Part shown: positions 29,178 through 38,847 of the stretch, one piece after another
Layout: the number at the start of each line of letters is the position of its first letter
Position numbering within the stretch: the stretch's first letter is position 1
Notes under the pieces: model-generated
Seen by the model: the letters and a program-made list of their open reading frames with translations, nothing else
What the model was told of the DNA's origin: nothing
Database searches by the model: none
From: Mycolicibacter sinensis
GTDB lineage: Bacteria > Actinomycetota > Actinomycetes > Mycobacteriales > Mycobacteriaceae
Direction of reading: 5' to 3'
Assembly (NCBI RefSeq): GCF_001667945.1
Contig: NZ_LZJK01000020.1
Span: forward strand, 1 to 64,000
DNA length: 64,000 nt
Made by a program: the position numbers and the translations under genes

Positions 29178-30719
29178 ATGACGGCTCTGCGACAGCATTC
29201 GCCGGTTACCGCTCCGGTGGCGGCGGCGTGCACTGTCGCGCTCGGGCTGACGTCGATGCCGACGTCGGCGTTCATGGTCGGGGCGCAACGGCTCATCGCC
29301 GACGTCGAACTGGTGGCCGGTGCCGGCTTCATCATGGGCGGCACCGGCAACCCGGAGCCGGACCCGGTCTATCAGGGTGATGTGGCGAGTCTTTACCTGC
29401 AGCCCACCTCGCCGTTGTTTTCCGGTCAACCGGTCTTCGATACGTACAGCTTCCAAGGCCTCAGCACCCCGGAACAAGCTTGTCCGACCGCCTGTTTGCC
29501 CCCGCCGAACCCGCAGCTGAATTTGGTCGACTCGCTGACCCAGGGCCAGACCCAATTGACCAACGCACTCGTGCCGCACCTGCAGGCCGGCGAGAACGTG
29601 GCGGTGTTGGGCTATTCGCAGAGCGCTGTCCTCGCCACCCAGGTCATGAACAGCCTCATCAGCAATCCCGCGGGGGCCGGCCTGACCACCGGCGAGCTGA
29701 ACAACCTGCACGTTGTGCTGCTCGGCGACCCCAATAGTCCGGTTGGCGGCGTCCTGGACCGCTTCCAATTCCCTGACAGCAGCCACGCTTTCGGCTCAAA
29801 CCCTGCGCCGCAAATCCTTCCGTTCGCGGGTATCCCGCTCAGCATTCCGCCGACCCCCACCGATACCATCCCGACAGTTATCTACACCGGCGAGTACGAC
29901 GGTTACGCCAATTTCCCGCAGGACCAGCTGAACTTCCTGGGCGGCATCAACGCCATGATCGGCATTCAAACCGTGCACAGCTTCTACCCGAGCTATACGC
30001 CGGAGCAGGTTGCAGCGGCCATTGATATCGGCACGATCGGCGACACGAACTTCTACATAATTCCCCAGAACCTGCCGATCCTGCAGCTGGTGTATGCCGA
30101 GGGGCCCGCCGGGCAGGCCCTCGGCGATTTCTTGTCGCCGTGGGCCAGGTTGTTCATCGACTGGGGCTACGGCAACGCCGGCGATCCGGCGGTCGACGGG
30201 CTCTACCCCATCCCGGCCGGGCCCGGTATCTCGGGCGGCAGCCCCTTCCAGCAGGACTTCGGGGTGGCCGGGGGACCTTGGGCCGAAACACCGCTCGGCG
30301 AGCTCTATGGCTCCGACGGCATGCTGCCCGCCGGGACCGACGTCGCCGGCTTCGGCATCGCCGGGTTCTTCGAGAAGATGGATCCGCTGCAGATGCTGGC
30401 CGGGCTGGACAACGCTTTCATCCAGAGCATCGTCGGCCCCTGGGTGGACGCCGAGGTGGCCGCCGGTGGCCCGCTGTCACCAAGCGAGATCGACACAATC
30501 AACGGCGTCATCGACACATTGCAGAACATCACCGGCTACACCCTGATCAATTCGATCGACCACGCGCTGCTCACGGCATGGAACGACGCGGCGAATGCGA
30601 TGGGGCTGGGTGACGTCATCGGACCGGACGCCGTGCTCGATGGGCCGTTGATACCCGGCCAGGGCCTGATCGACCTGACGGGAGCCGCATTTGACGTCTT
30701 CCACTTGTTCGGGGCATAG
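29178..30719 (+). CDS. PE-PPE domain serine hydrolase/acyltransferase-like protein
   Basis: 513 residues from an ATG preceded by GGGGGAGG. An N-terminal export signal-like stretch (APVAAACTVALGLTSMP) is followed by the PE-PPE alpha/beta-hydrolase domain. The nucleophile is Ser147 in GYSQS, with a likely acid in YTGEYDGYANFP and His in QTVHSFYP. The C-terminal 180 residues are Gly/Pro/Asp-rich. Known relatives Chp1 and Chp2 transfer acyl chains onto trehalose in sulfolipid and polyacyltrehalose assembly. Placement between sugar-modifying genes and two acyltransferase-like genes, near a large PKS, suggests a similar job here (inference). An esterase role is equally possible. Confidence 0.85.
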   Translation: MTALRQHSPVTAPVAAACTVALGLTSMPTSAFMVGAQRLIADVELVAGAGFIMGGTGNPEPDPVYQGDVASLYLQPTSPLFSGQPVFDTYSFQGLSTPEQACPTACLPPPNPQLNLVDSLTQGQTQLTNALVPHLQAGENVAVLGYSQSAVLATQVMNSLISNPAGAGLTTGELNNLHVVLLGDPNSPVGGVLDRFQFPDSSHAFGSNPAPQILPFAGIPLSIPPTPTDTIPTVIYTGEYDGYANFPQDQLNFLGGINAMIGIQTVHSFYPSYTPEQVAAAIDIGTIGDTNFYIIPQNLPILQLVYAEGPAGQALGDFLSPWARLFIDWGYGNAGDPAVDGLYPIPAGPGISGGSPFQQDFGVAGGPWAETPLGELYGSDGMLPAGTDVAGFGIAGFFEKMDPLQMLAGLDNAFIQSIVGPWVDAEVAAGGPLSPSEIDTINGVIDTLQNITGYTLINSIDHALLTAWNDAANAMGLGDVIGPDAVLDGPLIPGQGLIDLTGAAFDVFHLFGA

Positions 30720-30848
30720 CCGAGCCGCCCCAACGGATGAAGGGAGCCTCAGTTAAGCGCAAAGAATTCTGCCCGCTATCGCTACCGCCGCGTGTAGCCA
30801 CAATGATATTCTGGTCAGATTGAAGAAGCCCGAAAATTGGAGGAGGCC

Positions 30849-31568
30849 GTGCGAGATCGTCGGCCCAACAAATTACTCTCGTTGCTTACCTGGCTGTTAC
30901 CGAACAGCGGCTTCAAACTGTGGGCTTTGAGGGCTTTGGGCAACCACATCGGACATAATGTCGTCCTCGGGCCCAACCTCGTCCTCAATTGCGGGCGCTT
31001 CTCGATTGCGGACGGCGCGGCGATCATGAACTTCAACATCTTCAAGCAGCTCTCAAGTGTCGAGCTGGGCCCGCAGAGTTCCATCGGTCGATTCAATCAA
31101 TTCACCGCGGCCCCCGACTATCAGCGGTACAGCCCATGGGTGGGCAAGCTCTCCCTCGGTGGGTCGTGCCTGATTACGAACCGTCATTATGTCGACTGCT
31201 CGGGTCAGGTCATTCTCGAGCCATTCTCAGGCATTGGCGGAATCAAGAGCATAATTCAAAGCCACGAGGTCGATCTCGCCGACAACACGACCAACCCCGG
31301 GCGGATCGTCCTGCACCGGAATGCGGTAACCGCGACCGGTTGCATCCTGCTCAAGGACTCGTGCCTGCCGGAGCGGTCGGTGCTGGCGGCAGGGTCGGTG
31401 CTTACCAAGGCGAAGGAGGGCCACGACATGCCGGCCTCCAGCCTCTACGGCGGTGCGCCCGCGCGTTTCATTCGCGAGCTCAACGAAATCGACTGGTGGG
31501 ATCGTGCCGAGACCAATACTGCGGTCGCCCCGTTCGACGACGCAAAACTTCAACTTCGCGCGGAGTAA
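30849..31568 (+). CDS. Left-handed beta-helix acyltransferase-like protein, copy 1
   Basis: 239 residues from a GTG after GGAGGAGG; the second copy starts at the same place after GGAGGGG, which supports the choice. Hexapeptide-type turns run from about residue 30 to 200 (IGHNVVLGPNLVLNCG, FSIADGAAI), ending in the typical SLYGGAPARFIREL. The family (LbetaH, WbbJ/maltose-acetyltransferase-like) usually transfers acetyl or other acyl groups to sugars. The central TNRHYVDCSGQVI and QSHEVDL contain His residues that could be catalytic. It is about two-thirds identical by eye to copy 2. Confidence 0.84.
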   Translation: MRDRRPNKLLSLLTWLLPNSGFKLWALRALGNHIGHNVVLGPNLVLNCGRFSIADGAAIMNFNIFKQLSSVELGPQSSIGRFNQFTAAPDYQRYSPWVGKLSLGGSCLITNRHYVDCSGQVILEPFSGIGGIKSIIQSHEVDLADNTTNPGRIVLHRNAVTATGCILLKDSCLPERSVLAAGSVLTKAKEGHDMPASSLYGGAPARFIRELNEIDWWDRAETNTAVAPFDDAKLQLRAE

Positions 31569-31723
31569 TGTAAGCGAGCGAGTCATTGCGAATTTTTGAC
31601 CGATCCGATAGAAAGCTCGCGCCGCGGCCCAGGCTCAGCGCGGACGAAATAGTGCAGACAACTTCTCCTGCCACACGCACAGTGCTACGGTCATCGCATC
31701 GACCGGCGGGGATCGGAGGGGCC

Positions 31724-32437
31724 GTGTCAGATCATCGACCTAACAAGTGGCTTTCGCTACTGGCCTGGCTCTTGCCGAGCAGTGGTTTCAAAATGTGGGC
31801 GTTGAGGGCTTTGGGCAACACTATCGGCCACGATGTGGTTCTCGGGCCCACCGTGGTGCTCAATTGTGGCCGCTTCACGATCGCCGATGGCGCAGCGATC
31901 ATGAGCTTCAACATTTTCAAACAGCTCTCCGGCGTCGAGCTGGGTCCGCAGAGCGTGATCGGCAGATTCAACCAATTCACCGCGGCCCCCGACTATCAGC
32001 GATACAGCGCACTCGTGGGTAAGCTCATCGTCGGCGAATTCGGATACATCACGAACCGGCACTACATCGATTGCTCCGGGCAAGTCATCCTTCGGCCATA
32101 TGCCGTCGTGGGCGGGATCAAGAGCACCATCCAGAGTCACGAGGCCGATCTTGTCGAGAACACATCGAAGCCGGGCCGGATCATCTTGGGGCGCAACGCG
32201 ATGACCGGGACGGGTTGCATCCTGCTCAAGGACTCATATCTGCCCGAGCGATCGATCCTCGCGGCGGGTTCGGTGCTCTCGAGGGCAAAAGACCGCGACA
32301 GCATGGCGGTCTCCGCGCTTTACGGTGGCGCCCCCGCGCGTTTCCTGCGAGAGATCAAAGACTTGGAGTTCTGGCATCGCGCTTACAACTACACGCCGGT
32401 GGTCGCTTTCGACGACGAAGAGTTTCGTCTGGCATAG
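31724..32437 (+). CDS. Left-handed beta-helix acyltransferase-like protein, copy 2
   Basis: 237 residues from a GTG. Same layout as copy 1, with IGHDVVLGPTVVLNCG, TNRHYIDCSGQVI, IQSHEADL and SALYGGAPARFLREI. The two differ most in the stretch around 95-105 and in the last 25 residues. A tandem duplication followed by divergence may give two acylation positions or donors. It ends 19 bp from the convergent PKS stop, and no terminator hairpin is obvious there. Confidence 0.84.
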   Translation: MSDHRPNKWLSLLAWLLPSSGFKMWALRALGNTIGHDVVLGPTVVLNCGRFTIADGAAIMSFNIFKQLSGVELGPQSVIGRFNQFTAAPDYQRYSALVGKLIVGEFGYITNRHYIDCSGQVILRPYAVVGGIKSTIQSHEADLVENTSKPGRIILGRNAMTGTGCILLKDSYLPERSILAAGSVLSRAKDRDSMAVSALYGGAPARFLREIKDLEFWHRAYNYTPVVAFDDEEFRLA

Positions 32438-32456
32438 CCACCGGGCTTGCCGGCAC

Positions 32457-35400
32457 TCAGCGGCCGGCGATCAGCTGGTCACCGAGCCGGGAGGCCAGCG
32501 AGAAGATCCCTCCACCGCGGCTCAGTTCCAGTGTCGAGATGCCCAGGTCCAATGTGACATTGATCCGGGCGCGCAACTCCACAGCCGACAGCGAGTCCAG
32601 TCCGAGGTCGGGTAACGGCGTGTGCCGGTCGATCGAGTCGGCCGGGATCGCGAGCACCTTGCCCACCTGTTCGGCCAGTAGGTCGGTGAGCGTCTCGACT
32701 CGCTGGTCGTCGGGCATTGCGGCAAGCTGGGCGCGCACCGAATCGGTTGCCGCCGTGGAACCTTTGGCGGCGTTCACCTGGCCGGCAAACCTCGGGGTGC
32801 TTGCCGATGCCGGGTGCATCGCCCCCCACACCGCCCAGTCGATGTCGACGATGCTCACCTGGGTCGGTTTCAATCCGATCGCCACGTCCAGGTACTCGTT
32901 GGCGGCGTCCAGCGGGAGCAGGCGCAGACCGTTCAGCGCCAGGGAGGTCGAGATCTCCTCGGTGGAGGTGGCCATCCCGCCGGCGAGCGCTCCCCAGTTC
33001 ACCGATAGCGCGGCCCGCCCCGCGCGGACCAGGTAGTGGGCCAAAGTGTCCAGCACGGCACTGGCCGCGGCGTAGCTCAGCTGCGGCACCAGACCGACCT
33101 GGCTGCTCACCGAGCTGTACAGGACGAAGTGGTCGAGTTCGGTTTCGGCCAGGGCCTCGCTGAGAATCAACGCCCCTCGCGCCTTCGGACACAGCACCGA
33201 GTTCAGGCCGTGCGGGCTGAACTCGCCGACCGGTTCATCAGCCAGGACGCCGGCGGCGTGGTACACGCCCCGCAGCGGCGGGCCATCGGACAGCCGTTCG
33301 AGCAGGGCGACAACGCTGGCCATGTCTGCCACGTCGACCCGTTCCACCCGTACGTCGCAACCGGTGGCGCGCAGGGCGGCCGCCGCAGCCTGCTGGTCGG
33401 CGCTGGACACCCCGCGGCGGCCGGCCAACACGATCCGGCCGGCGCCTTTGGCAGCCAGCCACCTGGCGGTGGCCAGCCCCAGCGCCCCGAGACCCCCGGT
33501 AACCAGATAGGTCGCGTCGGGCCGGATGCCGGCGGCCGGCCGCGCCGGCTTGATCGGCGGTGCCGGCTCGGCAAAGTCCAGCACGATCCGGCCGAGGTGG
33601 GTAGACCGGGCAACCTGGTCGAAGGCATCGGCCACCTGTGAGACCGGCATGATCCGGGTGGGCAGGAGCTCGTATTCCCCGAGGCGCAGCAGGCCGAGCA
33701 CTTCCCGGTGTACCTGGCGCAGCAGATCCCTGCGGTGCGCCATCATCCGATCCAGATCGATGGAGGTCACCGAGAGGTTCTTGTTGAAGACCGCCAGGTC
33801 GACAAGCCGGCCCGCGAAGATCTCGGTCTTGCCGATCTCGACCACCCGGCCGAACTCGGCGGCCACCTCCAAGTTGGCCACCACCGCCTCACCCGGGGCG
33901 CAGTTCACCACGATGTCGGCGCCGTGTCCGCCGGTGATTGCGCGCACCTCATCGATCGCCGAGAGCGCGCGGGAGTCGACGACGTATTTGGCTCCGAGCG
34001 TTCGAAGCAGTTCGGCTCGTTCCGGGGTGGACGCGGTCGCGATCACCCGAGCACCCGCCTTGGCAGCGATCTGCACCGCGGCCATCCCGACACCGCCCGC
34101 GCCGGCAGACACCAATACCCAGTCGTCGGGTCCAAGGTGGGCGGCGTGCCGGAGCGCGTAATGGGCCGTCATCAGTACCACCACCGACCCGCAGGCGGCG
34201 ATGGGCAAGCCGTCGGCGGGTTCCATCGACCCGGCGTCCACCGACGTGGTGACGTAGCGGCTCGCCATCCCCGGGATGGAGACCAACAGCGACGTGCCGG
34301 CGGTGACGTCATCGACGCCGGCACCGACCCGGGTGACGACCCCGATACCCTCCATCCCCACGCCCAGCCCGAAGTGGGTGCCGGCCAGCTCGTTCGCGCC
34401 GAGCACACCGAGCACCTTCATCGGATCCTTGAAGTTGAGCCCGATGCCGTCGATGCGCAGTTCGATCTCACCTGGCCCGGGGGCCCGCCGCGGGATCGCC
34501 CGCAGCGCCAGGTCGGCGAGTTGCGCGGATTGCGGCACGTCGATCTCGAAGTTGGCCTCCGCGTCATGCAGCAGTCGGGCTTCTTCGAGCGCTTGCAGCC
34601 GACGGGGAAGGCTGGCCTGGTTGACGATCACCATCCGTCGGTCATGGCGCAGCGCGACCTCGTCCGCGTCATCGTGTGCGTGGGCACCGCTGACCAACGA
34701 CTCCAAAACCACGGTGGTGAGCTGACTGTCGTGGTCGACGTCGATCAGTCGCCAATTCAGCAGCGCCTGCTCGTTGCGCAGTACCCGGCGCGCACCGACG
34801 AGCGCCGCGGCCGCCACATCCAGCGGCTGCTGGTCACCCGGCACCGGCAACGCCCCCCGTGTGATCACCAACCCGTGTAACGGCAGCTCCCGGTCCTCGC
34901 GCATCGCCTCGTCGTACACGTTCTGCATCGCACGGGCTGCGCCGGCGAGCATCGCCGGCAACTCGCCAACCCGCAGCATCGTGTTGGGCGACGGTTCGCC
35001 GTCGCCGGTTGCCGTCGCCGCGATCACGGTGACCACCATTGGGCGGGTGTCGTCGCGGTCGTCAGCCAGCACTCGGCGCAGTTCGGCTTCGGTATCAGTG
35101 CAGATGCGTTCCGGGTCGCCGCCGCGGATGACGAGTACTTGCTGGGCGCCGCGTGCGGTCGCGTAGTCCAGGGCCCACCGGGCCGACTCCTGGCCCGCCG
35201 CGACCACCAGCACCCGCTCGGCGGCCGCGGTCTGGTCCTGGCCGCTGCAGTCGCGGCCCTTGCGCGGCTCGAAAACCGGCTCAACCCAATGCCGTTCGAG
35301 TTCGCTGAGCACCGGTGGACGCGGACTGATCGGCCGGAACTGGGCTCGGTGCAGCTCGAGCACCACGTGGCCTTCGGGATCGGTGAGCACAACATCGGCG

Positions 35401-38400
35401 ACCAGGTCCGCCTCGCCCGGCTGTGGCGCAACGCGGGTGACGCCGACGATGACCTGGTCGGGGATAGCGGCGAACTGGCGAACATGCTGGATCGCGGCGG
35501 GCACCACCGCCCCGCCGGCGGCGGCCGCACCGGCATCGGCCAAAAGGGCGACGGACTGCAGGGCGGCGTCGAGCACGACCGGATGAGCCTGGTGGTTGGA
35601 GGTCGCGACACCGGCCCCGTCCGCGTCGATACGCGCCACCACCTGCGTGCCGTTCGCCCAGACTTCCACGATTCGCCGGAACGACTGCCCGTAGCTCAGG
35701 CCGCGGTCGGCCAGCTGCGCATAGACCTCGTCGGCGGTGACGGCGGCCGCGCCGGCGGCCTCGGTCACCGCAAGGGTCGGCCGCAGCAGGGCGTCGATGA
35801 TGCGTCCACTGGCATTACGGGTCCAGCTGGTGGCCGAACCGCTTCGCGAGCTGACCGCAAACCGGCCGCTGGATGACTCCACCGTCAGCCGCATGGTCGG
35901 GATCTCGGTGTCTTCCACCACCAGCGGCGCGATGAACCGGACGCCATCCAACGCCGGTGCAGCCCGGCCCGTGGTGTGGGCCGCCGCGGCCAGCGCGGCA
36001 TCGAGGTAGGCCGCTCCCGGCAACACCACCATGCCGGCGACGACATGGTCACGCAGCCAGGGCAACCGAGCGCTTGCCAACTCGGTCCGCCATTCGGGCT
36101 GACCGGCGTCGGTGAGATCACCGGGCAGCACCCGGGCGCCACCGGTGCCCAGGTAGCCGTCGACGACCGGCTGTTCCATCGACCACAAACGCTGCCGCTG
36201 GAACCGGTGCGCCGGCAGCGGACGATGCGCGGGGAGGCCATCGCAGGCCCCGGGAGCACGCTCGGTGCTCAGGGCGCCCGCAACGTAGAGCTCGGCCAGG
36301 GTGGTGCGGATGCTGACCGCGTCCTCGGTGTCGCGGCTGAGCGTCCCGATCGAGGTTCCGGTGACACCCTCGTGAAGCAGGATCTCCCGGATGTTGCCCG
36401 ACAGCACCGGATGCGGGCCGACCTCCACAAACACCCGCGCGCCGGAGTCGCTCATCGCAGCGATCGTGTCGGCGAATCGCACCGGCCGGCGAACATTCTC
36501 CCGCCAGTACTCGGTCCCCCAGTCCGGTCCCGTTACCTGGGTGGACGTCACCGTCGAATACAACGCGATACTCGGCGTCTTCGGTGCCAGGCCCGCCAGG
36601 TCCCGACTCAGCTGCGGCAGCAGCGGATCCAGCAGGTGCGAGTGGTAGGGCACGTCGACCCGGAGCTGCCGGGCGAACACACCCAGATCGGTCAGCTTCT
36701 CCCCCAATTCCCCGATCGCCGACTGGGTTCCGGCCAGCGTCACCCCCGACGGGCTGTTCACGGCGGCGATGCACACCTCGGCGCGGTCGGTGATCCACTC
36801 CAGCACCTCCGCTTCGCTGAGCCCGACGGCGAGCATCCCTCCCAAACCGGCGGCCTGCGTGGCCAGGCAGGAGCGGTAGTAGCTGACCTTGACCGCGTCG
36901 TCCAGGCTGAGCATGCCGCTGACGTAGGCCGCGCTGACCTCGCCGACACTGTGCCCGACGACGGCCTGCGGGTGGACCCCGTAGTGCGCGAGTTCCGCGG
37001 CCAGGCCGATCTGTACGAGAAAGTTCGCCGATTGCGCGACAGCGGTGCTGGTCACCCGGGAATCGGCCTCATCCCGGCGCAGTTCGTCGATCAGCGACCA
37101 GCCGGACAGGTCGGTGAACAACTCGTCGATCTCGGCTGCGGCGCAAGCGAAAGGTCCACCGGCGGCGAGTAAGTCGCGGCCCATCCGCCACCACTGCGGG
37201 CCCATCCCGCTGAACACGAAGACCGGGGCGGTGCCCTCGGTGACGGTGCGGCCACCGGTCGCCGAGCCGTCGACCACCGACGCCAGCTGGGCAAGCAGGT
37301 CGTCACGATCGCCGAACGGTACGGCGAACCGGTAATGGTGGTGCGATCGACGCGACCACATGGTGTCCGCCAAGGTAACCGGGTCCACGGTGGGATCGGC
37401 GACCAGCGGCAGCAATTCCTCGGCCAGCCGACGGGCACTGTCGGCGTTACGCCCCGACACCGGCAATACCCGGGCCGGCGGCGTCCGGACGATCGCCTGG
37501 GTTCGGTTGGCTGCCTCCACCAACACCGCGTGCGCGTTCGTGCCGCCGTAGCCGAAGCCGTTCACCGACGCCGCCGCTATCGCGTAGTCGGCCGGGAAGG
37601 GTTCGGCCTCGGTGATCACCCGCAGCCGGTGCTCGGCGAACGGTATGGCCGGATTCAGCCGGTTCAGGCTGGCCTGAGGCGCCAGCTGGCGGTGGTGCAG
37701 GATGAGTGCGGCCTTGATCACGCCGGCGACTCCGGCCGCGGCTTCAAGATGGCCGATCGAGTTCTTGATCGATCCGACGACCAGGTCGGTGGTGCGGCCC
37801 TCGACGCGCCCCAGGGTCTCGCCAAGAGCAGCCATCTCCAGCGGATCGCCGACGGCGGTGCCGGTACCGTGCGCCTCGACGTAGCCGATTTGCTCGGGGC
37901 GCAGACCTGCCGCGGCGGTCACCCGCCGGATGAGCTCAGCCTGCGCGGTCGGGTTGGGCACCGTGATGCCCGACGTGCGTCCGTCCTGATTGACACCGGT
38001 GGCCCGGACAACGGCGTAGACCCGGTCGTGATCGCGGGTCGCGTCCGCAAGCGGCTTGAGCACGATGATCGCGGCTCCTTCGCCCCGCGCGTAGCCGTCG
38101 GCCGCGGCATCAAAGGTTTTGCAGTGGCCGTCAGCGGAGAGGAACCGGCCCTTGCACATCTCGACGAATGTCTCCGGGGTCAGCATCGCGTTGACCCCTC
38201 CGACCAGAGCCAACTCGATCTCGCCGCGAGCGATCGCCTGGGTGGCTTCATGCAAGGCGACCAACGAAGACGAGCAGGCGGTGTCGATCGTCATGCTCGG
38301 CCCGCGCAGGTCATACACGTAGGAGATCCGGTTGGACAGCATGGTGAACGAGCCTGCGGTGGCGGTGTGGGAATTGATCGCCGTCCGGCTGATCGACTGG

Positions 38401-38798
38401 CGGCGGAGTGTCATGTTGTCGGCGGTGAAGCCGCCGACGTAAACGCCGACGGGCCGGCCGGCCACTCGGCCGGACACCCCGGCATCGTCCATCGCTTCCT
38501 GGCTGACCTCGAGGAGCAGCCGCTGCTGCGGGTCCATGATCGCGGCCTCGCGCGGCGAGATCCCGAAGAATTCGGGATCGAAGTCCCACAACGATTCCTG
38601 CAGAAACCCGCCGCTGCGAACGTACATCCGGCCGGGCATGTCCGGCTCGGGGTCGTAGTAGCGGTCCAGCCGCCACCGATCCGCGGGTACCTCGATGATC
38701 CCGTCGCCACGGGCGAGCAGGAATTCCCAGAGCTGGTTGGGACCACTCACTTTGCCCGGCAACCGACAACCGATGCCCACGATGGCCACGTCAATCAT
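32457..38798 (-). CDS. Iterative type I polyketide synthase, Mas/Pks5-like (KS-AT-DH-ER-KR-ACP)
   Basis: 2113 residues, close to the 2111 I recall for mycocerosic acid synthase. KS has Cys175 in DTACSSS, His310 and His350. AT has Ser617 in GHSVGE. DH has His918 in HVVAGMVVLPG and Asp1077. ER has SAGAGGVGMAAVQ (1564-1576). KR has TGGLGALG (1767-1774) and Tyr1909; where many KRs have Asn four residues later there is Ser1913. ACP carries Ser2069 in LGLDSLS. Such enzymes extend acyl chains, often with methylmalonyl-CoA, to methyl-branched acids. The AT site PYHSH does not settle the extender. It follows the GT4 gene by 49 bp at the end of block B. No FadD or PapA gene is adjacent. Confidence 0.93.
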   Translation of the reverse strand: MIDVAIVGIGCRLPGKVSGPNQLWEFLLARGDGIIEVPADRWRLDRYYDPEPDMPGRMYVRSGGFLQESLWDFDPEFFGISPREAAIMDPQQRLLLEVSQEAMDDAGVSGRVAGRPVGVYVGGFTADNMTLRRQSISRTAINSHTATAGSFTMLSNRISYVYDLRGPSMTIDTACSSSLVALHEATQAIARGEIELALVGGVNAMLTPETFVEMCKGRFLSADGHCKTFDAAADGYARGEGAAIIVLKPLADATRDHDRVYAVVRATGVNQDGRTSGITVPNPTAQAELIRRVTAAAGLRPEQIGYVEAHGTGTAVGDPLEMAALGETLGRVEGRTTDLVVGSIKNSIGHLEAAAGVAGVIKAALILHHRQLAPQASLNRLNPAIPFAEHRLRVITEAEPFPADYAIAAASVNGFGYGGTNAHAVLVEAANRTQAIVRTPPARVLPVSGRNADSARRLAEELLPLVADPTVDPVTLADTMWSRRSHHHYRFAVPFGDRDDLLAQLASVVDGSATGGRTVTEGTAPVFVFSGMGPQWWRMGRDLLAAGGPFACAAAEIDELFTDLSGWSLIDELRRDEADSRVTSTAVAQSANFLVQIGLAAELAHYGVHPQAVVGHSVGEVSAAYVSGMLSLDDAVKVSYYRSCLATQAAGLGGMLAVGLSEAEVLEWITDRAEVCIAAVNSPSGVTLAGTQSAIGELGEKLTDLGVFARQLRVDVPYHSHLLDPLLPQLSRDLAGLAPKTPSIALYSTVTSTQVTGPDWGTEYWRENVRRPVRFADTIAAMSDSGARVFVEVGPHPVLSGNIREILLHEGVTGTSIGTLSRDTEDAVSIRTTLAELYVAGALSTERAPGACDGLPAHRPLPAHRFQRQRLWSMEQPVVDGYLGTGGARVLPGDLTDAGQPEWRTELASARLPWLRDHVVAGMVVLPGAAYLDAALAAAAHTTGRAAPALDGVRFIAPLVVEDTEIPTMRLTVESSSGRFAVSSRSGSATSWTRNASGRIIDALLRPTLAVTEAAGAAAVTADEVYAQLADRGLSYGQSFRRIVEVWANGTQVVARIDADGAGVATSNHQAHPVVLDAALQSVALLADAGAAAAGGAVVPAAIQHVRQFAAIPDQVIVGVTRVAPQPGEADLVADVVLTDPEGHVVLELHRAQFRPISPRPPVLSELERHWVEPVFEPRKGRDCSGQDQTAAAERVLVVAAGQESARWALDYATARGAQQVLVIRGGDPERICTDTEAELRRVLADDRDDTRPMVVTVIAATATGDGEPSPNTMLRVGELPAMLAGAARAMQNVYDEAMREDRELPLHGLVITRGALPVPGDQQPLDVAAAALVGARRVLRNEQALLNWRLIDVDHDSQLTTVVLESLVSGAHAHDDADEVALRHDRRMVIVNQASLPRRLQALEEARLLHDAEANFEIDVPQSAQLADLALRAIPRRAPGPGEIELRIDGIGLNFKDPMKVLGVLGANELAGTHFGLGVGMEGIGVVTRVGAGVDDVTAGTSLLVSIPGMASRYVTTSVDAGSMEPADGLPIAACGSVVVLMTAHYALRHAAHLGPDDWVLVSAGAGGVGMAAVQIAAKAGARVIATASTPERAELLRTLGAKYVVDSRALSAIDEVRAITGGHGADIVVNCAPGEAVVANLEVAAEFGRVVEIGKTEIFAGRLVDLAVFNKNLSVTSIDLDRMMAHRRDLLRQVHREVLGLLRLGEYELLPTRIMPVSQVADAFDQVARSTHLGRIVLDFAEPAPPIKPARPAAGIRPDATYLVTGGLGALGLATARWLAAKGAGRIVLAGRRGVSSADQQAAAAALRATGCDVRVERVDVADMASVVALLERLSDGPPLRGVYHAAGVLADEPVGEFSPHGLNSVLCPKARGALILSEALAETELDHFVLYSSVSSQVGLVPQLSYAAASAVLDTLAHYLVRAGRAALSVNWGALAGGMATSTEEISTSLALNGLRLLPLDAANEYLDVAIGLKPTQVSIVDIDWAVWGAMHPASASTPRFAGQVNAAKGSTAATDSVRAQLAAMPDDQRVETLTDLLAEQVGKVLAIPADSIDRHTPLPDLGLDSLSAVELRARINVTLDLGISTLELSRGGGIFSLASRLGDQLIAGR

Positions 38799-38847
38799 TT
38801 CGATTCCTCTCGCTGCTGAAAGGGGCTTCAGCGTGAATGCCTTTGCG

